Shown: piece after piece, positions 26,143-35,427 of the stretch
Position numbering within the stretch: the first letter of the stretch is position 1
Layout: every line of letters begins with the position of its first letter
Assembly: GCA_963664585.2 (NCBI GenBank)
Contig: CAXXEO010000014.1
Coordinates: 413,748-477,747 of the forward strand
Length of the DNA stretch: 64,000 bases
Direction of reading: 5' to 3'
Source of the DNA: G963664585 sp963664585
GTDB lineage: Bacteria; Bacillota; Clostridia; Oscillospirales; Ruminococcaceae
Position numbers and translations under genes: made by a program
The notes under the pieces: model-generated
Seen by the model: only the letters and a program-made list of their open reading frames with translations
What the model was told of the DNA's origin: nothing
Databases searched by the model: none

Positions 26143-26808
26143 TTGGCAGACGAAAAAGACAAACAGGACTTAAAGATGACCGCACTGCAGTATTTGAAAA
26201 ATAAAATTATATTTTGCGAGCTGCTTCCAGGCTCCATTATTGATGAGGCTGCCATTGCATTCGAATTGAAAACTAGCAGAACTCCGGTGCGCGAGGCACT
26301 ATTAGAGCTTCAACGTGAGGAATACGTCAGTATTATCCCCAGAAAGTCTACAAGGGTGACAAGGGTGTCCGTGCAGAATATGAAACGGGTCTATGAGGCG
26401 CGAATTCTAGTGGAAGTTCCGCTAATAAAAGCGCTTGGCCCTTTTGAACAGCCAGAATTGCTTGAGTCTCTTAAGCAAATGCAGGAACACTGGAAATCGA
26501 TGCTGGGCCTTGTTACAACCAACGAAAACTACCGTGATTTTGTCAAGGCCGATATGGAATTTCACCTATTTTTGATATCCCTATGCGACAATCCCCATCT
26601 GGTGAGGTTTTGCTCTGAAATGATATGTAAATCCCAGCGCTTTTGGTATCTGATTATTTCCAAAATGGGCGCGCGAATGGAACTGGTTGCCAAAGAACAC
26701 ATTGAAATACTTGATTGTCTACTGTCAGGAAACATGAAGGCTGCAGCCACCTTTACGAAAAACCATATTCTGAACTCACAGCGCGCAACTGGTATACTGG
26801 ACGAATAA
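26143..26808 (+). CDS. GntR-family regulator, FCD (FadR-like) type
   Basis: 221 residues, TTG start supported by GAAAGGGG. The N-terminal winged helix contains IDEAAIAFELKTSRTPVREALLELQREEYV. The C-terminal all-helical FCD domain shows ADMEFHLFLISLCDNP, KEHIEIL and FTKNHI, whose Asp and His residues usually bind a metal and organic acid ligand. FCD regulators sense carboxylic acids such as gluconate, lactate or acyl-CoA. It is divergent from the zinc dehydrogenase and upstream of the acyl-CoA catabolic genes. Confidence 0.9.
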   Translation: MADEKDKQDLKMTALQYLKNKIIFCELLPGSIIDEAAIAFELKTSRTPVREALLELQREEYVSIIPRKSTRVTRVSVQNMKRVYEARILVEVPLIKALGPFEQPELLESLKQMQEHWKSMLGLVTTNENYRDFVKADMEFHLFLISLCDNPHLVRFCSEMICKSQRFWYLIISKMGARMELVAKEHIEILDCLLSGNMKAAATFTKNHILNSQRATGILDE

Positions 26809-26882
26809 ATTCTTCCTTTGCTGTCGCAAAGTCTATAATGGATCTACCCCGCCGTTGGTAGGACTGACAGATAGAAAGAAGT

Positions 26883-26914
26883 AAATCCCCCACTGCGTGC
26901 AGTGGGGGATTTTT
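26883..26914. terminator. Bidirectional terminator between gntR and lysR
   Basis: AAATCCCCCACTGC pairs perfectly with GCAGTGGGGGATTT around GT, followed by TTCTGT. It separates two convergent genes. Confidence 0.9.
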
Positions 26915-27029
26915 CTGTGTAGGTTTTCCGGAGTAGCACCTTTGCCATTTCGAGAGCTTGTTTATATCAAATTGTGCTTTTGCCGCTACTTCACCACTTT
27001 AAGCGGAGAAATAGAGCAAGGGTCTTTAT

Positions 27030-27914
27030 TTACAGGATTTGCAGTTTGCTGATGACAAAATCCTTAAATTTAAGCACAGGTGGAGGCATAAATCTTTTAT
27101 TCGACCAAGAGAGGTAGACTATACGTCGGCAGGGTGGATCCTTAATTTTTAAAATAGCAAGGTTATGGCAGTCCAACGACGGGATGTTGGGCAGGATGGC
27201 GACACCGAGGTTTGCGCTTACAAAGGACGCCATGGCATTGCATTCCTCTGCCTCGAACGAAATCCGCGGCGTTATGCCGGCAGAATGAAAGATGCTGTTT
27301 AAAAGCATACGAAGTCCGCTGGAGCTTTTAAGAGTGACAAAGTTTTCGTCTTTTAGCTCCAGAAGGCTGACTTCTTTTTGCCCGGCTAGCGGGTGCCTTC
27401 TTGGAACGATCAAAAACAGCTCCTGATCAAGGATGGCAACAGAATCAATGAAAGGAGAGGAAGTCCCAACCGAAAAGGCCAAGTCAAGAGTGCCATCCAA
27501 GAGGTTCTGAATGATGTCCTCATTTTGATGCTGAAAGAAGTTGAACGTAATTTTACTATTTGTAATGTCATCGCAGAATGATTTTATCATATAAGGCAGA
27601 AAATCAAAACTCAGGCTGTAGATATAGCCTAAATTGATACTTCCACAAAGGGGATCAATCATCTGCGCAATCATTTCACGCCCTTCAGAAAGCTTGTCCA
27701 ATGCCTCTTCAACATAGACTAAAAAATGCACGCCAAACTTACTGAGAACCGTTTTCTTGCCGCTTTTTTCAAACAGCGGGACGGTCAGCTCTTTTTCCAG
27801 TTCGCTGATCGCATAGCTGAGGCTGGGCTGAGAAATGTAAAGCATTTCGGATGCCTTGGTATAATGAAGCACCTTGGCCATAACGCGAAAATATTCAAGC
27901 TGCTGCAGAGTCAT
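27030..27914 (-). CDS. LysR-family transcriptional regulator
   Basis: 294 residues. The N-terminal HTH reads MTLQQLEYFRVMAKVLHYTKASEMLYISQPSLSYAISELEKEL, and the C-terminal ~200 residues are the periplasmic-binding-like effector domain. The start at 27914 is preceded by GAGAGGGTGAC; the frame to 27959 has no ribosome site. It is convergent with gntR and divergent from the HMG-CoA-lyase-like gene ~600 bp away, which it may control. The effector is unknown. Confidence 0.93.
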   Translation of the reverse strand: MTLQQLEYFRVMAKVLHYTKASEMLYISQPSLSYAISELEKELTVPLFEKSGKKTVLSKFGVHFLVYVEEALDKLSEGREMIAQMIDPLCGSINLGYIYSLSFDFLPYMIKSFCDDITNSKITFNFFQHQNEDIIQNLLDGTLDLAFSVGTSSPFIDSVAILDQELFLIVPRRHPLAGQKEVSLLELKDENFVTLKSSSGLRMLLNSIFHSAGITPRISFEAEECNAMASFVSANLGVAILPNIPSLDCHNLAILKIKDPPCRRIVYLSWSNKRFMPPPVLKFKDFVISKLQIL

Positions 27915-28520
27915 TTTGTCACCCTCTCTTAAAAACGGTTTAGACGAATTCCAGAACAAACTTCAATCATCATATTTCTGATTCTCCTACCGGTGACGGG
28001 GCAAATAGAAGTAAAACTCAATATTCTTTAAACAGGGATCAGTATTAGACGTTTTATCATAGAATACCTTTTCATTTACCATTATAACCTAAGTACCACA
28101 TTTTGAATACCAAGAATTCTGCGAATTGTTTTTCAAGTAATTATCATGCCTCTGATTGTTCTTCGGTAATGGGGAAAGAAAAGACCAAAATGATGTAGGC
28201 TTGATTATAGAGCATACCTATCATTTCTATCTAAGATTGGTATTGGACTATTCACATCAGTGTCGATATGATGAATAAGGCTAGAGATCTGCAAAACTAA
28301 GCAATGGATAGGATACTAATTCCAAATGATACTGCAGATATCCAATCTTGATTTCTCTGTCTTTGCCGAAAAATCAAAGATAAAAAACAGTGCCATATAA
28401 ACAGGATTTAGTATGAATACAAATCTAGTCGAAAATGCCTTTGAATGAGAGTGCATCACCAAAAAGCATGACGAGAATGGCTCTCATTTTTAATGAAGGG
28501 AGGATATCGATACGGATAAT
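27915..28520. other. 600-bp intergenic region with decayed palindromic repeats
   Basis: No gene seen. Degenerate pieces of the hairpin families are recognisable: CTCCTACCGGTGACGGGG near 27987-28004, TTCTTCGGTAATGGGGAAAGAA near 28158-28180, and TCTGTCTTTGCCG near 28357, followed by CAGTGCCATATAAACAGGAT at 28390-28409, the outer end of the AAACAGGATTT family. The lysR and lyase promoters must also lie here. Confidence 0.5.
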
Positions 28521-29453
28521 TTGCTGGAAAACATGAAATCGAATACATCTGTGACAATTAGCGAGGTTGGCCCAAGAGATGGGCTGCAAAACGAAAAAGC
28601 ACTGCTCTTAGCGTCACAAAAAATTGAACTGATCGAGTGCGCGGTAGCGGCAGGGGCCATGATTGTTGAGATTGGGTCGTTTGTGCATCCGAAGGCGGTG
28701 CCGCAAATGGCGGACACAGACGAGGTTGCTCGGGGGATCAGGAGATCCAGCGGCGTCGAGTACCGTGCGCTTGTGATGAACCTAAAGGGTCTTGAGCGAG
28801 CGCTGGCTGCCGGTATCAACAAGGCGAAGCTAACGGTGTCTGCAAGCGCGGCGCATTCGCAAAGCAACTTGAACAAAACGCCGGAAGAGGCGGTCAGAGG
28901 GTTCGCTGAGTGTGCAGATTTTGCGGCGAAAAATGGGATGACGCTTTCGGGTGCGATCTCGACGGCGTTCGGATACCCTGTGGAGGGGCGGACTCCTGTG
29001 GAAGCATTGCTTCCGGTGATTCGCTGCTTCTTAGAGATTGGCGTGACAGAGCTTTCGCTGTCGGATACGACAGGGATGGCAAACCCCGGACAGGTGTATG
29101 ACTACTGCCGCCGGGTGCAGGAGATATTTCCACAGGTAACGTGGAATCTGCATTTTCACAACACACGCGGCATGGGGCTTGCCAACGCTTACGCAGGCTG
29201 GCTTGCCGGCGTGACACGATTTGACGCATGCTTTGCAGGAATCGGCGGCTGTCCGTTTGCGCCGGGCGCATCGGGGAATATCGCCACCGAGGATGTAGTC
29301 CATATGTTCGAAGAAATGAGTGTAAACACGGGGTATGACCTTGACGCGCTGATCAGGCTTGGACAGAAGGTCGAAGGAATGATCGGACACCCGGGCTCCG
29401 GCAGCATTCTGAGAGCCGGTAAAAACTCTTCAATAACGCTTCCATGCAAATAA
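28521..29453 (+). CDS. HMG-CoA lyase-like protein
   Basis: 310 residues of the HMGL TIM-barrel family. EVGPRDGLQNE carries the catalytic Arg and metal Asp. HFHNTRGMGLANAYAG supplies metal-binding His residues. GCPFAPGASGNIATED contains the Cys-bearing loop typical of hydroxymethylglutaryl-CoA lyase. So it probably cleaves a 3-hydroxy-3-substituted glutaryl-type acyl-CoA; the true substrate is open. The start may be TTG 28521 or ATG 28533; GGGAGG lies ~20 bp before the TTG, so neither spacing is ideal. It opens the catabolic run that continues to 38 kb. Confidence 0.85.
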   Translation: MLENMKSNTSVTISEVGPRDGLQNEKALLLASQKIELIECAVAAGAMIVEIGSFVHPKAVPQMADTDEVARGIRRSSGVEYRALVMNLKGLERALAAGINKAKLTVSASAAHSQSNLNKTPEEAVRGFAECADFAAKNGMTLSGAISTAFGYPVEGRTPVEALLPVIRCFLEIGVTELSLSDTTGMANPGQVYDYCRRVQEIFPQVTWNLHFHNTRGMGLANAYAGWLAGVTRFDACFAGIGGCPFAPGASGNIATEDVVHMFEEMSVNTGYDLDALIRLGQKVEGMIGHPGSGSILRAGKNSSITLPCK

Positions 29454-29493
29454 GTAATATAAAAAATATGCATACTAGAAGGAGGAAAACATA

Positions 29494-30906
29494 ATGGCAA
29501 AGGAATTAACACCAGAGCAGGCAAAAGAACTTGACGTACTGTTTGAAAAGGCGAGGGCGGCGCAGAAAATTATCGAAACCTATGATCAGGCACGGGTAGA
29601 CCGTCTGTGCCAGGCGGTAGCGTGGGCAATCGCCAATAAAACCACCTTTGATAAATTGGTAACAATGGGTATAGAGGAAAGCGGACTGGGCGATCCCATC
29701 AGCCGTCAGAATAAGCGCTTTAAGATCAGAGGCATCCTGCGTGATGCTTTGAGGGCGAAGAGTGTTGGCATCATCGAAGAGATCCCTGAGAAAGGCATCG
29801 TAAAATATGCGAAGCCGGTTGGCATCATCGCTTCTTTGGTTCCGACAACGAATCCCGACCTGACCCCTGGCGGACAGGCTGTATACGCGATCAAGGCACG
29901 CGACGTAGTGATTTTCTCCCCCCATCCGCGCTCGAAGAAAACAACTTTTGAGAGCGTAAGAATCATGCGTGAAGCTCTGGAAAGAGAAGGCGCTCCGGCA
30001 GACATCCTGCAGTGCATCTCCCTGCCGGGTATTCCGATGACCGAGGCCCTGATGGCTAGAGCTGATCTTGTCATCGCGACTGGCGGCAAACCGATGGTAA
30101 AAGCGGCTTACAGCTCTGGAACACCTGCTTATGGTTCCGGCGCGGGCAACGCGACCATGATCATGGATGAAACAACAAATGTAAAAGAAGCCGCACACAA
30201 CACGATGCTGAGCAAAACCTCTGACTATGGCTCGGGCTGTTCTGCGGATGGCAACCTGGTTGTCCACGACTCGATTTACAAAGCGATGATCGAAGAGCTC
30301 CAGAATGAGGGCGGCTATTTCGCTAACGCGAAAGAGAGAGAAATGCTCAAAAACGCCATGTGGGACGAAGAAGGCCATCGCAAAAGCGATACAGTGGCCA
30401 TCGCACCGCAGCAGCTTGCGAAGGCAGCCGGATTTACCGTTCCTGACGACAGAAAGTTCATCTTTGTTGAGGGTGACGGTATCGGAAAAGATCACTTATT
30501 CTGCAGCGAGAAGCTTACCACCCTTCTGGCCGTACACAGATACGAAGGCGAGTTCGAGAATGCTTTGGATATGATGCGCGCTATCTATGAAGTGGGCGGC
30601 AAGGGCCACTCGGTCGGTATCTATTCGTTCGACGACAGCCATATTGATCGACTAGGCATGGCAGCGCCGGTTAGCCGCATCATGGTGCGTCAGGCGCAGT
30701 CCAAGGCCAACGCGGGTGCTTTTGACAACGGTATGCCAATGACCTCCAGCATGGGCTGCGGCACATGGGGCGGTAACATCGTTTCCGAGAATATCGCGCT
30801 GAAGCACTATATGAACACCACTTGGGTTTCGAGACCTATTCCGATGGATCGTCCCTCTGATGCAGAGCTGTTCGGCGAATTCTATGTTCCTGAGCTGGAT
30901 AGATAA
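29494..30906 (+). CDS. CoA-acylating aldehyde dehydrogenase
   Basis: 470 residues. This is the short, CoA-acylating ALDH type (AdhE N-domain/EutE/sulfoacetaldehyde-dehydrogenase-like), which converts an aldehyde, NAD and CoA to acyl-CoA. GIIASLVPTTNPDLTPGG and the nucleophile region SDYGSGCSADGNLVVHD with the catalytic Cys are clear; MGCGTWGGNIVSENI lies near the end. AGGAGGAAAAC precedes the ATG. It lies 40 bp after the lyase-like gene, so the two are an operon. Together with the ThDP enzyme downstream, it could act on an aldehyde made by decarboxylation or ring cleavage. Confidence 0.88.
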   Translation: MAKELTPEQAKELDVLFEKARAAQKIIETYDQARVDRLCQAVAWAIANKTTFDKLVTMGIEESGLGDPISRQNKRFKIRGILRDALRAKSVGIIEEIPEKGIVKYAKPVGIIASLVPTTNPDLTPGGQAVYAIKARDVVIFSPHPRSKKTTFESVRIMREALEREGAPADILQCISLPGIPMTEALMARADLVIATGGKPMVKAAYSSGTPAYGSGAGNATMIMDETTNVKEAAHNTMLSKTSDYGSGCSADGNLVVHDSIYKAMIEELQNEGGYFANAKEREMLKNAMWDEEGHRKSDTVAIAPQQLAKAAGFTVPDDRKFIFVEGDGIGKDHLFCSEKLTTLLAVHRYEGEFENALDMMRAIYEVGGKGHSVGIYSFDDSHIDRLGMAAPVSRIMVRQAQSKANAGAFDNGMPMTSSMGCGTWGGNIVSENIALKHYMNTTWVSRPIPMDRPSDAELFGEFYVPELDR

Positions 30907-31042
30907 ACCAATAAGAAGATATACTTCCTCCGGGCGCACAGCGGCAGTTTGATTTTTCGATCTCCTTAAACTTCCTCCTAGAAGTTTACTCTTTCACTTT
31001 ATCAAAAAACGCTGTGCGGCCGGTTTTTTAGTAATACAGCTG

Positions 31043-31089
31043 ATTTCTATCAGTCTCCCCCCCCTTATGGTGGGGAGACTGATAGAAAT
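31043..31089. repeat. Perfect 18-bp-stem hairpin repeat
   Basis: ATTTCTATCAGTCTCCCC pairs perfectly with GGGGAGACTGATAGAAAT around an 11-base C-rich loop. It lies in the 281-bp gap between the aldehyde dehydrogenase and ThDP enzyme genes. Just upstream, AAAACGCTGTGCGGCCGGTTTTTTA near 31005-31030 faces CGGGCGCACAGCGG near 30931 and may be a terminator, so the ThDP gene may have its own promoter. Confidence 0.8.
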
Positions 31090-31187
31090 AAGTACCTTTA
31101 TCTCTAAAAATAGCTATAGCCCGCCTATACAAAAAATAAAATCGGGTGTTTGTGAAAAATCATAATCCAGAAAAAAGGAGCAACTGC

Positions 31188-32954
31188 ATGAAGAAGCTAG
31201 TATCCCACCAGCTTGTTGATTACCTTGAGAGAAGAGACGTCAAGTATGTGTTCGGACTTTGCGGACACACTGTTATTGCGATGCTTGATGCCCTAAAAGA
31301 CAGCAAGAAAATCAAATATATCTCTGTTCGCCACGAACAGATCGCCTCAACCGCAGCCGATGGATACGCCAGAGTGACCAAAAAGGCTAGTGTCGTGATG
31401 TGTCACCTCGGACCCGGCCTGACCAATGCAACGACCGGTGTGGCCAACGCCGCATTTGACTCTATTCCTATGGTGGTCATTGCGGGCGATGTTCCCAGTT
31501 ACTATTATGGCAAGCACCCCCATCAGGAAGTCAATATGCACTGCGACGGCTCGCAATATGACATCTATAAGCCATTCGTCAAGCGCGCGTGGCGTGTAGA
31601 CCGTCCTGAGGCATTTCCCGAAATCCTCGACAAGGCATTTCGCCTGGCCGAATCAGGCAAGCCCGGACCTGTACTGGTTTCAGTCCCGATGGATATGTTC
31701 TCTCGTGAGATCGATACCATCCACTTCGAAAGGACCTACCTTGATAGCCATGAGACCGTCAAGCCTGCACTCGATCCTGAGACAGCAAAAAAAATTGCGG
31801 CAAAGCTTATTGAGGCCAAAAACCCTGTCATCCACGCGGGCGGCGGTATCCTGTTATCAGGCGCCAGCAAGGAACTGCAGGATTTAGTGGAATTTCTGCA
31901 GATTCCTGTGACCAGAACGCTGATGGGCCAGGGCTGCATCTCAGACACACATCCGTTGATGACGGGCATGACAGGCTTCTGGGGCACCAATTTTATCAAT
32001 GGTATCGCCAATAGCGCCGATGTTATTCTTGCACTGGCCACTCGCCTTGCAGAGGCTGACAGTTCCTCTTGGTACAAGGGTGTCACCTTTGATATGAGTA
32101 CCACAAAGTTTATGCAGATTGACATCGATCCGATGGAAATCGGCCGTAATTACCCGGTTGAGATCGGCGCTGTTGCCGATGTGAAGCAGGCGCTTGTGGC
32201 TATTCTTGACGCCGCCAAACAACTTAAGCCTGAGGGCATGAAGCACCCTGAGGTGATCGCAAAGATCGCCGAGTACAAGAAGAATTTCAAAGCGCGCAAC
32301 AAGGCCATCTCGGATGACGGCCGCTTCCCCATGACTCCTCAGCGCATCCTGCGCGACGTGCGTGCTGTACTACCTGAGGACAGCCTGATCTTTACCGATG
32401 TGGGTTGGAACAAAAACGGCGTGGGTCAGCAGTTTGACATCACCGTTCCCGGTACTATTCACCATCCCTCCGGCCTGGCAACCATGGGCTTTGGCTCTGC
32501 CGCGATTCTTGGCGCAAAGCTTGCAGCTCCCGATAAGAAGGTCATTACCCTGATCGGTGACGGTGGTTTCGGCACCAATCCTTCTGTCATTGCCACTGCG
32601 GTAGAACAGAATATTGCTGTTGTCTGGGTCGTGATGAACAACAGCGCCTTCGGTACCATCGCGGGTCTGGAAAATGAGCATTATAAAACCAAGTTCGGCA
32701 CAGTGTTCCTGCGCGACGGAGAGAGCTATACGCCAAACTGGGCTGAAATCGCCAAAGGCTATGGCATCAAGGCAAAGAAGATCACCAGTACGGATGAGTT
32801 TAAGACTGTTCTGGCTGAGGCACTTGCCTCCAATGAACCCTATTTGATCGACGCCCCGATGGAGAACATCCCTGTTCCCACCGATGGCATCTGGAATATT
32901 AACGACATTTATACCCCCAAGGAGAATGTGGTTGATGGCAAGCTCTTCGACTAA
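31188..32954 (+). CDS. ThDP-dependent enzyme of the acetolactate synthase/ring-diketone hydrolase superfamily
   Basis: 588 residues with the three-domain layout of the acetolactate synthase/pyruvate oxidase group. The catalytic Glu is in SVRHEQIASTAADGYAR (residue 50). The ThDP-Mg motif runs from GDGGFGTNPSVIATAV to VVMNN. It differs from IlvB (GLCGHTVIAMLD instead of GxPGG) and has no small-subunit partner, so it is not a biosynthetic acetolactate synthase. Relatives include 2-oxoacid decarboxylases, sulfoacetaldehyde acetyltransferase, IolD and cyclohexane-1,2-dione hydrolase. Context with AroE, AroD, CoA-transferase and ECH favours a catabolic C-C cleavage. ATG 31188 is chosen for AAAAAAGGAG upstream. 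Confidence 0.8.
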   Translation: MKKLVSHQLVDYLERRDVKYVFGLCGHTVIAMLDALKDSKKIKYISVRHEQIASTAADGYARVTKKASVVMCHLGPGLTNATTGVANAAFDSIPMVVIAGDVPSYYYGKHPHQEVNMHCDGSQYDIYKPFVKRAWRVDRPEAFPEILDKAFRLAESGKPGPVLVSVPMDMFSREIDTIHFERTYLDSHETVKPALDPETAKKIAAKLIEAKNPVIHAGGGILLSGASKELQDLVEFLQIPVTRTLMGQGCISDTHPLMTGMTGFWGTNFINGIANSADVILALATRLAEADSSSWYKGVTFDMSTTKFMQIDIDPMEIGRNYPVEIGAVADVKQALVAILDAAKQLKPEGMKHPEVIAKIAEYKKNFKARNKAISDDGRFPMTPQRILRDVRAVLPEDSLIFTDVGWNKNGVGQQFDITVPGTIHHPSGLATMGFGSAAILGAKLAAPDKKVITLIGDGGFGTNPSVIATAVEQNIAVVWVVMNNSAFGTIAGLENEHYKTKFGTVFLRDGESYTPNWAEIAKGYGIKAKKITSTDEFKTVLAEALASNEPYLIDAPMENIPVPTDGIWNINDIYTPKENVVDGKLFD

Positions 32955-33464
32955 GCGATTCTTTTAACTGCTCATATAACGAAGGCGCGAATCTGGCATA
33001 CAGATAGAAAAAAGTCTCTTTTTTGCCAAAAATGATATTGCTGCGATGATACCATTTTTACAACAGATGCCTTTTGTTTATCATGAGTTTGGAATGTGCC
33101 GGCACGAAATCAACGATAATGAAACTGATTTGCATTAAAACTGGCTTAACTCTGCACTTCTCTTCACCTGTTGTAGGCGGGGGACAGAATTGATTAAATG
33201 CTTATTTTAAAGCAATTGGTATGAGTTGTTGAGGACGTACCGGCATAAATTTTTAAGGTAAGTTATCATACAATTGGGCAGGCAGATGGAAGGCGCGATT
33301 TTCAAAAAATTGAGATTATAAGAAAAGGACAGACTGCGAGTAGATCTCAATCAAAGAATATAGCAGTTATTGAGGCGTTTTCAATCTTTATAAGCTCTTG
33401 CTTACTGTTTTATAACGGTAAAAGGGCTTGTTTTTCCTATTTTTGTGCCGGCGTTGGCGGCAGA
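32955..33464. other. 510-bp gap with decayed repeats
   Basis: No gene seen. Pieces such as CAGATAGAAAAAAGTC near 33000 and CTCTTCACCTGTTGTAGGCGGG near 33161-33182 look like degenerate arms of the hairpin families. The promoter for the aroE-like gene is presumably in the AT-rich part near 33340-33440. Confidence 0.4.
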
Positions 33465-34340
33465 ATGGAGAATATGATGATTAGTACACAAACACAGCTG
33501 GTGGCACTGCTTGGCAATCCGATTGCACACAGCTATTCGGCTGCTTTACACAATCAGAACTTTCAGAACCTGTCGCTCGACTATCTATATTTACCGATTG
33601 AATCGGAGTTGGAAGCGATCGGCGACATTGTGCGCGGAATCAGACAGATGAATTTTGCGGGCTTTAATATTACCAGGCCTTACAAAGTGGAGATTATGAA
33701 GCACATCGACGAACTTGATGAACTGGCACAGATAATCGGCTCGGTCAATACAGTGAAAAAACAGGATGGCAAACTTATTGGCTTCAACACCGACGGTATC
33801 GGCTTTGTTGACTCGCTGAAATCGGAGCTGGGCTTTGTTATACAGGGAAAAACCTTTTTTGTGCTGGGAGCAGGGGGGGCAGCACGTGCTGTTGCTGTTA
33901 CCTTGGCGTTCCAGGGTGCCGGGAATCTTTTGATTGCTGATCTGTACCCCGAAGCGGCAGAAGGACTTGCACAGCATATCAACGAAAGCATCAGATCCTG
34001 TGCACAGACTGTTCCTTATGACGAAACAGGGGTGCGCCGGGCCATTGCAGCTTGCGACTGCATTATCAACGCGAGTGGCGTTGGGATGCATCCTCACACT
34101 GATCGTACACCAATTGACAAGCAGTGGCTCAAAAGTGGGACAACTGTTTGCGATTTTACATACAATCCTGAAAAAACACAGTTTCTGCTCGATGCTGAGG
34201 CGATCGGATGCCCGATTCTCAATGGCTTAGGAATGTTTGTGGGTCAGGCCGCAAAAGCATTTGAAATTTGGACTGGGATATCTGCTCCCTTCGAGCAGAT
34301 GAAACAAATTACCAATAATATTATGTCAGAGCATCATTAA
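33465..34340 (+). CDS. aroE: Shikimate (or quinate) dehydrogenase
   Basis: About 290 residues. The substrate domain has GNPIAHSYSAALHN (the Ser-x-Ser that grips the ring carboxylate) and FNITRPYK with the catalytic Lys; the NAD(P) domain has GFNTDGIGF and LGAGGAARAVAVTLA. It interconverts 3-dehydroshikimate and shikimate, or dehydroquinate and quinate in catabolic members. The ATG at 33477 has better spacing from GGAG than 33465. Its pairing with a type I dehydroquinase outside any aro operon, among CoA enzymes, points to hydroaromatic breakdown rather than aromatic amino-acid synthesis. Confidence 0.88.
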   Translation: MENMMISTQTQLVALLGNPIAHSYSAALHNQNFQNLSLDYLYLPIESELEAIGDIVRGIRQMNFAGFNITRPYKVEIMKHIDELDELAQIIGSVNTVKKQDGKLIGFNTDGIGFVDSLKSELGFVIQGKTFFVLGAGGAARAVAVTLAFQGAGNLLIADLYPEAAEGLAQHINESIRSCAQTVPYDETGVRRAIAACDCIINASGVGMHPHTDRTPIDKQWLKSGTTVCDFTYNPEKTQFLLDAEAIGCPILNGLGMFVGQAAKAFEIWTGISAPFEQMKQITNNIMSEHH

Positions 34341-34496
34341 CGAAACAAAAAATTCATTTGTCAATAAGGGAGACTTCTTTCTGTCTTTTTACTAAGCCAC
34401 AGTCGGGTAAGACAGAGAATAAATGATCCTTTTTAATTGCTATATAGCTATAAGCCGGCTGGTTTTTTAAACCTTAGCTTATGAAAGGAAAAAATT

Positions 34497-35270
34497 ATGC
34501 AGCAATCCCCTAAAACGATTCAAATTAAAGGCATTAAAATAGGGATGGGCGCACCAAAGATTTGTATGCCGCTTGTTGGAAAAACAATGGATGAGCTGCT
34601 GGCCAGTACGGAAGAGGTCCTGGAGTTAAAACCGGATATTGTCGAGTGGCGTGTCGATTTTTTTAGTCAAGTGGAGAATATCTCCCGTGTGATAGACGCG
34701 TTAGACAAATTACGCGAAAAAATTGCTGATTTCCCGTTACTTTTCACCTGCCGTGACGCTTCGGAGGGCGGTGTCAGAAAGCTGAGTGCTCAAACACGTA
34801 TGAGACTGATTCAAGAGGTAGTCTGCTCAGGCAAGGTCGACATGGTGGATATTGAACTGGCTACGGCCAAAGAAGGCCTTTACAGCGTAATTACCGTTGC
34901 TAAGGATCACGGTGTCTCCGTAGTACTTTCGAGTCACAATTTTAATAAGACACCCACTTGTGAAACCATTATTGCGATTCTGCGTGAAGAACAGGAAATG
35001 GGCGCTGATATCGCCAAGATTGCCGTGATGCCAAACTCCCCGGCGGATGTGATTGCGCTGATGTCTGCTACGCAGCAGATGTACAACGAGTATGCCAATA
35101 TTCCGCTGATCACCATGTCGATGGGTCAATTAGGTCTTATTAGCAGGATGGCGGGCAGTGTGTTTGGCTCTGCTGTTACTTTTGGTGCCGGAAAAGAGGC
35201 ATCCGCCCCAGGGCAGATTGCTATCCGTGAACTTAGGCGCTGTTTGGCATTAATTAGCGAACAAAAATAA
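34497..35270 (+). CDS. aroD: 3-Dehydroquinate dehydratase, type I
   Basis: 257 residues. Class I enzymes dehydrate 3-dehydroquinate to 3-dehydroshikimate through a Schiff base. The Lys lies in DIAKIAVMPNSPADV and the general-base His in LSSHNFNKTP. The N-terminal EWRVDFF and the C-terminal FGAGKEASAPGQI are also conserved. AAAGGAAAAAATT precedes the ATG. It follows the aroE-like gene by 156 bp. Confidence 0.93.
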   Translation: MQQSPKTIQIKGIKIGMGAPKICMPLVGKTMDELLASTEEVLELKPDIVEWRVDFFSQVENISRVIDALDKLREKIADFPLLFTCRDASEGGVRKLSAQTRMRLIQEVVCSGKVDMVDIELATAKEGLYSVITVAKDHGVSVVLSSHNFNKTPTCETIIAILREEQEMGADIAKIAVMPNSPADVIALMSATQQMYNEYANIPLITMSMGQLGLISRMAGSVFGSAVTFGAGKEASAPGQIAIRELRRCLALISEQK

Positions 35271-35289
35271 ATTATCGATTATAGTAATG

Positions 35290-35370
35290 AAGCTAATAAA
35301 GAGAGAATTTGACCCTATCTGCGCCGCCTATCGCGCGGCAGACAGATAGAAAGAATATTTAAAAATTGCT
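35290..35370. repeat. TTAGCAATT-family palindromic repeat
   Basis: The central hairpin CTATCTG-CGCCGC/GCGGCAGACAGATAG occupies 35314-35349. Left of it is AATAAAGAGAGAATTTGA and right of it AAAATTGCTA, which match the outer ends of the complete copy at 45968-46073. Confidence 0.65.
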
Positions 35371-35427
35371 ACAAAGATATAGCGCAGGAAAACGCAACTT
35401 ATGTAAAAGTGAAGGAGTGAAGAGAGC

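Noticed and set aside
31188..32954. Second acetolactate synthase large subunit
   Set aside because: No small subunit next to it, different N-terminal loop (GLCGHT), and a catabolic neighbourhood; an intact ilvBN is already at the window start.
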